DNA of 43,689 nt from Nostoc sp. CHAB 5836 (lineage in GTDB: Bacteria > Cyanobacteriota > Cyanobacteriia > Cyanobacteriales > Nostocaceae), in the NCBI RefSeq assembly GCF_020829445.1, contig NZ_JAIVFV010000047.1, positions 1 to 43,689 of the forward strand, read 5' to 3'. Position 1 is the first letter of the stretch. Every line of letters begins with the position of its first letter. Made by a program: the position numbers and the translations under genes. Shown here in pieces: positions 1-8,057 of this stretch. The notes below the pieces were generated by a model. It made no database searches. It had not been told where the DNA came from and saw only the letters and a list, made by a program, of their open reading frames with translations.

Positions 1-453
1 TATTTAAATAGAATTCTGGAGTCGGAATGAATTATGTGTCAGTAGGCTTGGCTAAAAGTAATTTTTTTGAACGAACCGCAAAGGACGCAAAGGACGCAAA
101 GAAAGAAAGAGAGAAAAGTAAGAAGCAAAGGAAATTTGGCGCAGCTTCACAAATAAATGGTATTAGAGGATGTTTAAAAATTCCTCCAGCGTGTGTTTCA
201 CTACCCTGGTTACCGAGAAACTGCTACGATAGAATCGAAGTTTTGGGATTTGAGATCGCACCCCTGAGTTGCACTTGAGGCTCAAACCGACCCTTTTCAA
301 ACATCCTCTTAGAAAAAATCTATCTAGGAATACTCAATCTGACTAGCATTATTATTGGTTTTTGTTGACAATAGGTTTTCTTCGCATCAGCAGAAGTTGA
401 TGTTGAGAGTTATTCTACCCTCTACTCCTGTGCCCCTCATCTCCCCATCTCTC
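1..453. other. Intergenic, repeat-derived sequence
   Basis: No convincing gene. Around 75-110 lies a purine-rich stretch with tandem AAGGACGCA units, similar in character to the 'CGAACCGCAAA' repeats elsewhere in the window. Around 430-470 lie degenerate (reverse-complement) GGGAGATGA units like those at 42.97-43.03 kb; they run into the 3' end of the leftward gene ending at 454. An 83-codon open frame at 27-278 is made mostly of this repeat and is not called a gene. Confidence 0.6.
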
Positions 454-1905
454 TCATCTCCCAGTCTCCCCCTCTAACCGTCGCAGTTGAATTTGATGCA
501 GGCGTGGGCCAACAATCGATACCACGGTGAATTCAAGATTTTGATAACAAAAGATTTCGCCTTTGTCCGGAATTTTCTGTAAATGATACAGCAAAAAGCC
601 CCCTAGTGTTTGGTATTCCCTGGTCAGGGGCAAATTGAGATGCAAAACTTCGTTGAGGTCTTCGAGGTTGATTTGTGCCTGCACCAAAAATTTCTGCTCA
701 TCTAACATCTGAATCAGTAAGTCGTCGCTGTTTTCAGGTTCACTGGTGTCGCCAATGATTTCGGCAATGACATCTTTGATTGTCACTAGTCCCACAGTAG
801 AGCCAAATTCATTCACTATTATGACCATAGCTGGTTTCTCTTGCTGCATCATCGGTAAAAGTTCACTCAAGGACGTGTGTTCTGGAACAAACCGGGCGGG
901 ACGCATCCAAGGTTGGATCTGTGTTTCTAAACTGAGATTTCCTACTCCCAAAGGTTGTGCCAAATCTTTAAAATAAACAATGCCGCGAACATCGTCCAAA
1001 GATTCACCAATCACGGGATAGCGAGAATAACCAGTAGAAGCCATTTCCTTGAGTAATGTCTGGAAGGTAGCATCTTTTGGCAGCGCGATAATACTGGTGC
1101 GGGGAATCATTACATCTTGGGCCATGACATCCCCAAACTCAAAGACATTATTCAGCAGTTCTCGCTCTGCACGCTGTAAACCGGTAGACCCCCATTCTGT
1201 AGAGATAATCAGTTGCAACTCTTCGGGAGTTACAGGCGGTCTCCAGCCTTGACCTGTGTATTCGATACCAAAAATCCGCAATAAAAAACGAGTTGATTGG
1301 TTAAGAATCCAGATGAAGGGGCCAAAAAAACGCACGATCGCTTTTACTGAAGGCCCCAAAAACCTAGCTAGCTGTTCTGAATAGAGCATGGCTAAGGATT
1401 TGGGACACAGTTCTCCGATCACAATTTGCAAATAAGCAATTAAGAAAAACGCGATGGGAATTGATAGGGAATGGGCGATGAAGGTAGTCATCCCACTAGG
1501 TAAAGGCCAGGATCTTAACCATGCGTTCACCAGCACGACAATTGTACTTTCTCCAATCCATCCCAACGCCAAACTAGAGAGGGTAATGCCTAACTGGGTG
1601 GTAGATAACAGTCGGTCAATACTGCGTTGTAGCATTTCCACCGCGATCGCTGGAACATCTCCAGCCTTAACTAGCTGGTGAATACGCGATCGCCGCACGC
1701 TCACCATCGAAAATTCTGCCGTCACAAAAAAGGCATTTATGGCAATCAGTAGTAACACTGACAACAACCGCAGCGCCACATCTGTCCAAATTAAATTAGG
1801 AAAACCACTCACCGCCAAAGCTCGTGTAAAACTCACGCCTCCCCATTCTTGGATTTTGGATACTTCGACTTCGCGCTTGGTGAGCGTAGTCGAAGTATTT
1901 GTCAT
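454..1905 (-). CDS. CNNM/CorC-type membrane protein (DUF21, CBS pair, CorC_HlyC)
   Basis: A hemolysin-like/CNNM family membrane protein of 483 residues; members are linked to Mg2+/Co2+ efflux or ion homeostasis. An N-terminal DUF21 region (about 45-215) has several hydrophobic helices and the family-like stretch NAFFVTAEFSMVSVRRSRI. Two CBS domains (about 235-365) include VMIPRTSI and GYSRYPVIGES, and a C-terminal CorC_HlyC domain (about 385-475) includes NLPLTREYQTLGGFLL. The first 15-17 residues are unusual: they are encoded by heptamer repeat (ATGACAA type) followed by a small dispersed repeat, so the annotated ATG comes from repeat DNA. A downstream GTG could be the ancestral start. The last codons run into GGGAGATGA-type repeat. 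Family assignment is firm; the transported ion is unknown. Confidence 0.9.
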   Translation of the reverse strand: MTNTSTTLTKREVEVSKIQEWGGVSFTRALAVSGFPNLIWTDVALRLLSVLLLIAINAFFVTAEFSMVSVRRSRIHQLVKAGDVPAIAVEMLQRSIDRLLSTTQLGITLSSLALGWIGESTIVVLVNAWLRSWPLPSGMTTFIAHSLSIPIAFFLIAYLQIVIGELCPKSLAMLYSEQLARFLGPSVKAIVRFFGPFIWILNQSTRFLLRIFGIEYTGQGWRPPVTPEELQLIISTEWGSTGLQRAERELLNNVFEFGDVMAQDVMIPRTSIIALPKDATFQTLLKEMASTGYSRYPVIGESLDDVRGIVYFKDLAQPLGVGNLSLETQIQPWMRPARFVPEHTSLSELLPMMQQEKPAMVIIVNEFGSTVGLVTIKDVIAEIIGDTSEPENSDDLLIQMLDEQKFLVQAQINLEDLNEVLHLNLPLTREYQTLGGFLLYHLQKIPDKGEIFCYQNLEFTVVSIVGPRLHQIQLRRLEGETGR

Positions 1906-1985
1906 TCGTCATTTGTCATTAGTAAGGGTTTTAAGCTTATTTATGTTTCGTAACATATTTAAGTTTTTTCGCACTAATGCACTTA
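1862..1985 (-). repeat. Truncated copy of the ~130-bp heptamer-carrying element, plus a small dispersed repeat
   Basis: Read leftwards, this contains GTGCGAAAAAACTTAAATA, then TATGTTACGAAACATAAATA, CTTAAAACCCTTACTAATG and ACAAATG-type heptamers. These blocks match copies near 8.2, 18.2, 23.4 and 38.7 kb. It then runs into a small repeat (GACTTCGCGCTTGGTGAGCG on the + strand, flanked by TACTTCGACT and its complement). The right part of the element (GCCTTAGCCAGTTAGC) is missing; the reading frame of the CNNM gene begins here instead. Confidence 0.7.
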
Positions 1986-2192
1986 GGTAAATTACTTAGT
2001 ACAACATTTCATTAATTCGTAGCGAATTCTCTGCGAACCTTTGCGCTTCCCTTTGCGCTCCTACCCTGCGGGAAGGCGAAGCGCCTATGCGTTTAAATTT
2101 CAACCCTGAATTCACCACGATTTTATGCTGCATCTGTACTTAGTACCACGTCCCAATCTCAAATCTCAAATCTCAAATCCCCAATGCTCAAT
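1986..2192. other. Intergenic, dispersed repeat inside a TTTGCG-rich stretch
   Basis: Contains tandem-like TTTGCGCTTCC/CTTTGCGCTC units interrupted by a hairpin-prone insert (CCCTGCGGGAAGGCGAAGCG, about 2074-2093). The insert resembles the small dispersed repeats described from Nostoc genomes. Near 2160 there are three copies of AATCTCA. No gene was seen. Confidence 0.5.
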
Positions 2193-2894
2193 CTACCTTT
2201 CCACAGGAATATCCGATGCCTCTAGCTTCAATTTTTGAGCAGGATAATCAGTCAGAGCAAGTGATATTTTCTTGACATCATCAAGTAAAGCTGTGGGAAT
2301 GCTCACAGTACCTGAAAATGCTGGGCCATTTACAGGCAATTCTGTTGGTAAACCCTCTGTACTCGCACTCAGGGTTCGTCCTTTATCATCGGTAACATCT
2401 AAGAAACTATACAAGAAGCGCACAGAATCCTTACCTTTGTTCTGCATTTTCACTTTCAGTAGCAAATCACCACCAGAGTAGCGGACAGATTGCACAGACA
2501 TGGTTACACCCTCACTCTGAGCAGTAACCGGAAAACCTGGTTCGAGTTTTTCTTCAACCACTTCTGGAGGTTTTTCCTCTGGCTTCTGCTTGCTACTATT
2601 GGTTTCTTCATCATCTTCCTCTAGTTTTTCCGATTTAGCAGCCTTGGTCTTACCCTCAATTCGCGCCTTGACAATTTTGAGAATCTCTTCCTCTTTTAAT
2701 AGCACTAGCCCTCCCTGTTGAGAGTTATTTGTCTTATTGCTGGCAAATTTGTTTGTGGGACGCCCGTCTGGTGCAGTCACGCCTTTAAGTGCTGAACTTC
2801 CCAGTTCAAACCCCAAAAACGCGCTCACAGAACCTGCTCCCATCATCAGAATTAACAAAATCAAAGTCAGAAGTACAGTAGAATTTATTCTCAT
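2193..2894 (-). CDS. Exported protein of unknown function, possible Ig-like (DUF4352-like) domain
   Basis: Predicted 233-residue exported or membrane-anchored protein. It begins MRINSTVLLTLILLILMMG, a good signal peptide or single N-terminal helix, then a low-complexity charged region (about residues 75-120, rich in E, K, S and P). The C-terminal half (about 125-233) alternates beta-like stretches such as GGDLLLKVKMQNKGKDSVRF and LDVTDDKGRTL. That pattern resembles DUF4352-type Ig-like domains, where an N-K-G turn precedes a D-x-G-R strand. An upstream in-frame start at 2957 would put 21 charged residues before the hydrophobic segment, so the ATG at 2894 was chosen; no strong ribosome site supports either. 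Function is unknown. Confidence 0.7.
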   Translation of the reverse strand: MRINSTVLLTLILLILMMGAGSVSAFLGFELGSSALKGVTAPDGRPTNKFASNKTNNSQQGGLVLLKEEEILKIVKARIEGKTKAAKSEKLEEDDEETNSSKQKPEEKPPEVVEEKLEPGFPVTAQSEGVTMSVQSVRYSGGDLLLKVKMQNKGKDSVRFLYSFLDVTDDKGRTLSASTEGLPTELPVNGPAFSGTVSIPTALLDDVKKISLALTDYPAQKLKLEASDIPVER

Positions 2895-3189
2895 CGCTGA
2901 CAAGCTATCACAATAGAATGCTGGTCTATTTAAGAATCGTGAAGCTTTTGACCTCAATCCTTAAAGGAACTTAATCAATATTAGTTTGCACTATATTCAT
3001 GATCAAATTATGTAGTATAAAAATCTGGTAAACTATTGTTGAGTATTCATAGGTAGAAAATTTGTGATATAATTACTGAATTGGCAAAACTAAGCGCAAG
3101 AGGTGTTTTCCTGACTCTAAAATTAGTAAATAAGGTTGACCTAAGAGTTGAAGTAATTAACTCATAGGAACCCGAAACCCAAAACACAA

Positions 3190-3262
3190 GCGCCTTTGGC
3201 CGATTGGGGAGGCAGCGAACTCATAATTCGCCTTCAGGCTGGTTCGATTCCAGCAGGGCGCA
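3190..3262 (+). tRNA. tRNA with CAU anticodon (elongator Met or Ile2)
   Basis: A 73-nt cloverleaf. The acceptor stem GCGCCTT pairs with AGGGCGC (one G-T pair), followed by discriminator A. The D arm is GCC/GGC, the anticodon arm GCGAA-CTCATAA-TTCGC, and the T arm GCTGG-TTCGATT-CCAGC. Anticodon CAT could be elongator tRNA-Met or, if modified to lysidine, tRNA-Ile2. It is not initiator-like: it has a G1-C72 pair and lacks three G-C pairs in the anticodon stem. CCA is not encoded. Confidence 0.93.
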
Positions 3263-3415
3263 CTGAATCATCAAAAAGTAGTAATACAGGGCATTGGGCA
3301 TGGGCACTTGTACTGAGCAGTTCGACAGGTTTTACAGGTAGCTCTGCCGAACTGGTGACTGTAAAAGGTTGCTGAAGTGTTGGTTAGTAATTATTATTCC
3401 CTGCTCCCCACTCCC

Positions 3416-3575
3416 TAATATTAACGTGAGTTTGACAAGTCTTATTTGACCTCTCCCCCAGCCCCTCTCCGAAGCGGAGAGGGGAGCAAAAAGCTTAATT
3501 TTTCGTTGCTCCTCCCTTTCCGTTTCCCAGAGGGAGGCTGGGAGGGAGAGGTTCATCGAATTCACGTTAATATTA
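3416..3575. repeat. Miniature element with 14-bp inverted ends TAATATTAACGTGA
   Basis: Perfect 14-bp terminal inverted repeats (TAATATTAACGTGA at 3416-3429; its complement at 3562-3575) enclose about 130 bp. Inside is a second hairpin (CCCCTCTCCGAAGCGGAGAGGGG) and an AGGGAGGCTGGGAGGGAG stretch. The right end overlaps the stop codon of the adjacent leftward gene. No duplicated target was recognised. Confidence 0.7.
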
Positions 3576-4007
3576 CCGAGATGGTAAAGTTTCAAACCGG
3601 AATTCAGTTCCGACTTTGAGTTTATTGCTATTGAAACGAGGAGACATCATTAGGGATGTGTCATAAGGATTTGGTAAATCAGGGGTGCGAATATAAGGAT
3701 CGTTGCCAACTTGCTGAGTCAGGACATCATGATATAAAGTGTTGAGCAACTGAGCATCGCGGGCAATTTCATTTTCTGGGAAGGAACCACCGAAAGCGGA
3801 ACCAGATCCGAGAAATGAGTCTAGCTGACGTTTGAGGCTGCTATTTTCGTAGAAATTGCGATCGTGACGAAAATAAGCTCGTTCAAATACATCACTCGTA
3901 GTTTCAGTTTTGGGGGTTTGCCTTTGGGCAGATGCAACTGAGGGAAAAGCAATACCAGTAGCAAGGAGCATCAATAAACCGCCAAAGGTTTGAAATTTTA
4001 TACGCAC
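3573..4007 (-). CDS. Secreted protein of unknown function
   Basis: Predicted 144-residue exported protein. The N-terminus carries a typical signal peptide (hydrophobic GGLLMLLATGIAF, then SVASAQ cleavage site). The mature part of about 115 residues has no motif I recognise; it is rich in Asn, Phe and Arg and contains YFRHDRNFYENSSLKRQLDS and a Gly/Ser run. The start is set by the ribosome site: GAGGAG lies 8 nt before the GTG at 4007, whereas the GTG three codons upstream (4016) overlaps that site. The TAA stop falls inside the end of the inverted-repeat element at 3416-3575, so the original C-terminus may have been longer. Function is unknown. Confidence 0.7.
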   Translation of the reverse strand: MRIKFQTFGGLLMLLATGIAFPSVASAQRQTPKTETTSDVFERAYFRHDRNFYENSSLKRQLDSFLGSGSAFGGSFPENEIARDAQLLNTLYHDVLTQQVGNDPYIRTPDLPNPYDTSLMMSPRFNSNKLKVGTEFRFETLPSR

Positions 4008-4113
4008 GTTTCTCACTCCTCAATTTTTGTTTTGGGCGAATCTTAATTTATGCTTAAGTTCAGAACTCTGATGAGTTCAACCTTTGGTGTAGCACAACTC
4101 TTAATGTTTTGTA

Positions 4114-4737
4114 ATGACGTATCCTACTGAAACTCTTACCCACTCAGATATTTGGGCAACCACTGCTGATTTGATCACCTTGCGCCACAAGCTACTAGAT
4201 TTGTTTTGCCAACTTGCTTATCAAGAAGGTGATTTTCTCCTCTCTTCTGGGCTACGTAGTTCTTATTATGTCAACAAGACACAGGTAACATTGCATCCTC
4301 AAGGTGCTTTGGCAGTTGGACGGTTGCTGTTCCCTTTACTACCTGTAGATACACAGGCTGTCGGTGGTTTAACGATGGGGGCCGACCCAATTGTGACAGC
4401 AGTGAGTGTAGTTTCTGTTTATGAAAAACGACCGATACCAGCACTGATTATTCGCAAAGAAGCCAAGGGTTATGGGACGAGAGCTTATATAGAAGGCCCG
4501 AGTTTACCAGAGGGTGCAAAAGTAGTAGTTTTGGAAGATGTGGTTACAACTGGGCAATCTGCTCTGAAAGCGGTTGAACGTCTTAAAGATGCAGGTTATA
4601 CCGTAAATAAAGTAATTTCACTGGTGGACAGAGAGCAAGGGGGAGGTGAGTTGTACCAGTCAGCTGGGTTGAAGTTTGAAACTTTGTTTTCGATTCAAGA
4701 AGTTCAGGAACGCTACCGACAACTTGCGAATTCTTGA
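4114..4737 (+). CDS. pyrE: Orotate phosphoribosyltransferase
   Basis: Fifth step of de novo pyrimidine synthesis: orotate plus PRPP gives orotidine 5'-monophosphate and pyrophosphate, in the cytosol. The 207-residue length is normal. The PRPP-binding loop is clear (VVVLEDVVTTGQSALKAVE, about residues 132-150). IIRKEAKGYGTRAYIEG matches the flexible catalytic loop, and the N-terminal SSGLRSSYYVNKTQVTLHP stretch is typical of the family. No strong ribosome site precedes the ATG. The gene stands alone, with leftward genes on both sides. Just after the stop lie four tandem TAATTCG heptamers. Assignment is firm. Confidence 0.95.
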   Translation: MTYPTETLTHSDIWATTADLITLRHKLLDLFCQLAYQEGDFLLSSGLRSSYYVNKTQVTLHPQGALAVGRLLFPLLPVDTQAVGGLTMGADPIVTAVSVVSVYEKRPIPALIIRKEAKGYGTRAYIEGPSLPEGAKVVVLEDVVTTGQSALKAVERLKDAGYTVNKVISLVDREQGGGELYQSAGLKFETLFSIQEVQERYRQLANS

Positions 4738-4753
4738 ACAACAGGACTTGTAA

Positions 4754-4781
4754 TAATTCGTAATTCGTAATTCGTAATTCG
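4754..4781 (+). repeat. Heptamer tandem repeat TAATTCG x4
   Basis: Four perfect TAATTCG units starting 17 bp after the pyrE stop codon, followed by TAATTAAG. This is the short tandemly repeated heptamer class typical of heterocystous cyanobacteria. Confidence 0.85.
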
Positions 4782-5087
4782 TAATTAAGAATTGGTAGAA
4801 GTCCTGAATATGAAATATACGTTTTAGTGTAACTTTTCACTCTCCCCTTTTAAACCTGACTTTTCACGGTATCTGGAAAACCTCTCTCTAAATCTCTCTC
4901 CTAGAAGGAGAGAGACTTTGAATTTTTCCCCTTCTCGCATCGGGAAGGGGGATAGGGGGTTAGGTTTTTCATGGGCTTTTCCACACGACCTGAATTGTCA
5001 GCTTTTAAACAGCAACTTTTTATTTGTTTAGCCTTAACCGATCAGTATTGGGTCTATGATACTGGAGAATTAATTTTTATATATATA

Positions 5088-5183
5088 GGACTCCGATTTG
5101 ATTTTTGAAAACATACCGAGACTGAAAAGCCTGTTTTATCAGGATTTTATCTGAAATCTTGTTCAGAAATCAAACAGGAGTCC
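5088..5183. repeat. Miniature inverted-repeat element (GGACTCC...TTTGATTTTT ends), flanked by TA
   Basis: The left end GGACTCCGATTTGATTTTTG is matched in inverted form by the right end, CAGAAATCAAACAGGAGTCC. TA dinucleotides flank both ends, as produced by IS630/Tc1-type transposition. It directly abuts a second element of the same family beginning at 5188. Confidence 0.7.
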
Positions 5184-5217
5184 TATAGGACTAGTATTTG
5201 ATTTTTGAAATATACGT

Positions 5218-5355
5218 CAATACGGTTCAGTTAGCGTCAAAAACCTTGTATTGCGTAGGTTGGGTTGAGGAACGAAACCCAACCGAAGAGCGGGGTTTGT
5301 TGGGTAACACTAAAGTTCAACCCAACCTACAATTATCCTTAACTGAACCGTATTG
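5218..5355. repeat. CAATACG-family miniature element, copy 1 (10-bp target duplication)
   Basis: Terminal inverted repeats are CAATACGGTTCAGTTA and its complement. The perfect direct repeat AAATATACGT lies at 5208-5217 and 5356-5365. The cargo is an internal hairpin with GTAGGTTGGGTTGAGG and CAACCCAACCTAC. The reverse complement of this cargo recurs in the copy at 11826-12009. Confidence 0.88.
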
Positions 5356-5363
5356 AAATATAC

Positions 5364-5439
5364 GTAGGGTGTGTTAGGCGTAAGCCGTAACGCACCATCT
5401 CAAGCTTTTGGTGCCGTACTTTCGTCTAACACACCCTAC
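5364..5439. repeat. 76-bp hairpin element GTAGGGTGTGTTAG
   Basis: Perfect 14-bp inverted arms, GTAGGGTGTGTTAG and CTAACACACCCTAC, enclose 48 bp that include the shorter inverted segments GCGTAAGCCGTAACGCACC and GGTGCCGTACTTTCGTC. Confidence 0.75.
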
Positions 5440-5547
5440 AAATACTTAAATTTTTTCAGAAATCAAATATGATTCCTATATAAACGCAAAAGAGAGGGTT
5501 TATATATCAAAATATTTTTGATGTTGCGATCGCTTTTAGATAGCTTT

Positions 5548-6687
5548 TTAAGGATTGTTATTACCAAAATATTTGGCTTTTAATTCTTCTAATTCTTGAT
5601 CTATTTTATTCTGACTCGAAGGCTGAGATATTGGATTTGGTAGTTGTATTTTATTTGATTGGGGTTTGCTACTACCTAAAAATTGGGTTTTCATTTCCTC
5701 TAATTCCCTATCAAGTTGAGTAGGAGATTTTGATACAAAAGGGGGTGGAGATTTTGGTAGTGATTGAGGGATGGGTTTTGCCACTATTGCTGACGTGGCT
5801 GCTGCTTCTGACTGGTGATTTAAGTCGTTGAGAACTTTGTCTACTGTTTGATAACGCCGAATTGGAATACTTTCTAGCATTTTGTTGAGAATAGGACTCA
5901 ACTGATTACTGATGGGAGTTTGCAAGTGTTGCTGCCAAACCCATGTATCGTTGTTGGTATCATAAGAATCGAAGGGCGATCGCCCAGTTAATAAATTAAT
6001 ACAAGTCGCACCCAAACTGTAAATATCACTGGCGAAAATAGCTTTACCTCTCATTTGTTCAGGTGCAACATATTCTGGACTACCAATACTAGTCCCAGTT
6101 TGATTTAAGGCAGTGCCAGTAGCAGATTTAGCAGCACCAAAATCTACTAACACTAGTTTTTGATCGCTCTCGCGTAAAATAATATTTTCTGGCTTAATAT
6201 CACGGTGAATTACTTGTCTAGCATGACAAAATTGTAAAACTGACAATAAATCATTCAATAGTTGCCGAATCTGCGTTTCATTGAAAGCACCCTTTTGTGC
6301 CAATTCCTGGGCTAAGTTTTGCCCGTCGATAAATTCTTGCACAAGATACTGCCGATCTTCTTGGGTAAAATATGCCAGTAATTCGGGAATTTGGGGATGT
6401 TTGCCCAATTCATCTAACTGCACCGCTTCTTGGTTAAATAACTCTACAGCTTTTGCAAGAGTGTTAGTGCCTTGGGCTTGGGGATAAAATTGCTTAATTA
6501 CACAGCGTGGTTTTGAGGGTTTATCCTCATCCACAGCTAGGAAAGTTTTGCCAAAACCACCTTGTCCGATTGGTTTGATCGCACGGTAACGTTCTTTGAG
6601 GAGTAATTTGGTACCGCAAGTCCGGCAAAACTTGACATCATCAGGATTTTCCGGCTTGGGACAGTGGGGATTAAGGCAGTAGCTCAT
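5548..6687 (-). CDS. Serine/threonine protein kinase with N-terminal zinc ribbon
   Basis: Eukaryotic-type (Hanks) kinase of 379 residues, cytosolic: no membrane segment is evident. A zinc-ribbon-like motif opens the protein (C4, C9, C21, C24). The kinase domain shows the Gly-rich loop GQGGFGKTF (41-49), the ATP-anchoring Lys65 in VIKQF, the catalytic loop HRDIKPEN (161-168) and DFG (182-184), then the APE-like YVAPEQM. All catalytic residues are present, so it should be active. The C-terminal 90 residues are Pro/Ser/Gln-rich and contain two copies of a short helical motif (DRELEEMKTQFLG and DQELEELKAKYFG), the second at the very end. The substrate is unknown. The start is firm because the zinc ribbon begins at residue 4. 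Confidence 0.92.
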   Translation of the reverse strand: MSYCLNPHCPKPENPDDVKFCRTCGTKLLLKERYRAIKPIGQGGFGKTFLAVDEDKPSKPRCVIKQFYPQAQGTNTLAKAVELFNQEAVQLDELGKHPQIPELLAYFTQEDRQYLVQEFIDGQNLAQELAQKGAFNETQIRQLLNDLLSVLQFCHARQVIHRDIKPENIILRESDQKLVLVDFGAAKSATGTALNQTGTSIGSPEYVAPEQMRGKAIFASDIYSLGATCINLLTGRSPFDSYDTNNDTWVWQQHLQTPISNQLSPILNKMLESIPIRRYQTVDKVLNDLNHQSEAAATSAIVAKPIPQSLPKSPPPFVSKSPTQLDRELEEMKTQFLGSSKPQSNKIQLPNPISQPSSQNKIDQELEELKAKYFGNNNP

Positions 6688-6937
6688 ACAGGCGATCGCT
6701 CTTATATCTCTCTATTTTACTGGCGTTGAGGGTGAGAACTCTCACCAATGGGTTAAACTCGCAAAAGCCATGTCTACGACGGGCTATGACGCTAAAGCGT
6801 CTCCCTTTGGGAGAAAACTCGCTACCGCTTCTAACTAGTACAGCGCGGCAAAAATCAAGCTACCAGCTTAAAACTTGCAAAAGCCTTGATATACAAAACT
6901 TTTGAATTGGTGAATGCGTGACTTCCGCCTTGCGGTA

Positions 6938-8029
6938 CTACCCCATACCTTCCATAACTGGATGGAAGTAGAAGGCGAATCCCAACACTATATAGGCAGC
7001 TAATAATAAAGTGCCTTCCAGCCAATTAGACTTACCATCGGAACTAATACTGTTTGCAATCAACACTGACACAACCACAGCTACTAATTCAAAGGGTTTG
7101 AAATCCAAATCCATTGGTTGACCCAATACCCGCCCTGCTATTACCAACACGGGCGCGACAAATAGGGCAATCTGCATACTTGATCCCACAGCTACCGAAA
7201 GGGAGAGATCCATCTTATCTTTCATCGCCACGGTGACTGCTGTGGCGTGTTCAGCCGCGTTACCGACAATAGGAACCAAAATCACCCCTGTAAACAGCGC
7301 CGTTAAACCTAACTGAGATGTGGCCACCTCTAGAGAATCTACTAGCATTTCTGACTCAATTGCCACTAGTAAGGTACATACTAGCAACACGCCAACCCAC
7401 AATGTCATATTTGGTTTAGCATGACGGCTTTCCTTTCCTTCTATCTCCGCTACACCCACATCATATAAATAGGAGTGGGTTTTCATCGAAAATAGCAGCG
7501 TTAGGGCATAAACCAAGATTAATACTACGGCAACAGCAATAGAAAGATTTTGCAGTGTTTGTTCGTTAATTCCTTGAGAAGTGTAATTCATCGCCGTAGG
7601 CATCAAAATGGCAATCACCGCCAAATTCATCGAAGCAGCATTCACCCGCGCCACAATTGGCTGAAATGTCTGTTCTTTGTAGCGCAGTCCTCCCAAAAGC
7701 ATGGAAAAACCCATCACTAGTAGTAAGTTGCTAATAATCGATCCCGTGATACTGGCTTTGACTACATTTACTAACCCAGCATTAAGGGCGACTAGGGCGA
7801 TGATTAGTTCTGTAGCATTGCCAAAGGTAGCGTTTAACAAGCCCCCCAATGATGGCCCGACTACCACAGCAATTTCTTCTGTTGCTGTACCCATCCAAGC
7901 TGCTAAGGGCAAAATTGCTAATCCAGCTGTAATGAAAACTATCAATTCTCCCCACTCCAGAAAGTGGGCTGTTAGAGAAATCGGGATAAACAGCAATAAA
8001 ACCAGAAGAATAATGTTTTTAGTTGACAT
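6938..8029 (-). CDS. cax: Calcium/proton antiporter, CaCA superfamily (CAX)
   Basis: Inner-membrane exchanger of 363 residues expected to export Ca2+ (or another divalent cation) in exchange for protons. It has about eleven hydrophobic segments. The two conserved CaCA repeats carry the signature motifs in inverted halves: GNATELIIA (70-78) and GNAAEHATAV (256-265), with acidic ligands E74 and E260. An acidic/charged central loop around 190-208 (VGVAEIEGKESRHAKP) separates the halves. Length and motif spacing fit CAX/ChaA-type proteins. It is a single-gene unit; a long heptamer array lies just upstream of its start. Confidence 0.92.
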   Translation of the reverse strand: MSTKNIILLVLLLFIPISLTAHFLEWGELIVFITAGLAILPLAAWMGTATEEIAVVVGPSLGGLLNATFGNATELIIALVALNAGLVNVVKASITGSIISNLLLVMGFSMLLGGLRYKEQTFQPIVARVNAASMNLAVIAILMPTAMNYTSQGINEQTLQNLSIAVAVVLILVYALTLLFSMKTHSYLYDVGVAEIEGKESRHAKPNMTLWVGVLLVCTLLVAIESEMLVDSLEVATSQLGLTALFTGVILVPIVGNAAEHATAVTVAMKDKMDLSLSVAVGSSMQIALFVAPVLVIAGRVLGQPMDLDFKPFELVAVVVSVLIANSISSDGKSNWLEGTLLLAAYIVLGFAFYFHPVMEGMG

Positions 8030-8057
8030 TTGTTGTCTTGAGTTGAGGGTAGGGTGC

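Larger units (their letters stand above)
5188..5476. repeat. Second element of the same family, interrupted by another miniature element
   Basis: The left end GGACTAGTATTTGATTTTTG corresponds to the right end CAGAAATCAAATATGATTCC, with TA on both sides. The interior is split by a separate element at 5218-5355, flanked by a 10-bp duplication. It also holds a 76-bp hairpin at 5364-5439. Confidence 0.7.
4782..5547. other. Repeat-packed intergenic region
   Basis: No gene. From 4875 to 4970 there is imperfect inverted C/T-rich and G/A-rich sequence (CCTAGAAGGAGAGAGAC; CCCCTTCTCGCATCGGGAAGGGG). From 5088 to 5476 lies a nested set of miniature elements listed separately. Confidence 0.7.

Noticed and set aside
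27..278. 83-codon open frame at the left edge
   Set aside because: Mostly translation of purine-rich repeat (AAGGACGCA units); no ribosome site or motif.
3332..3595. 87-codon leftward open frame
   Set aside because: Lies in the inverted-repeat element and overlaps the end of the secreted-protein gene; low-complexity repeat translation.
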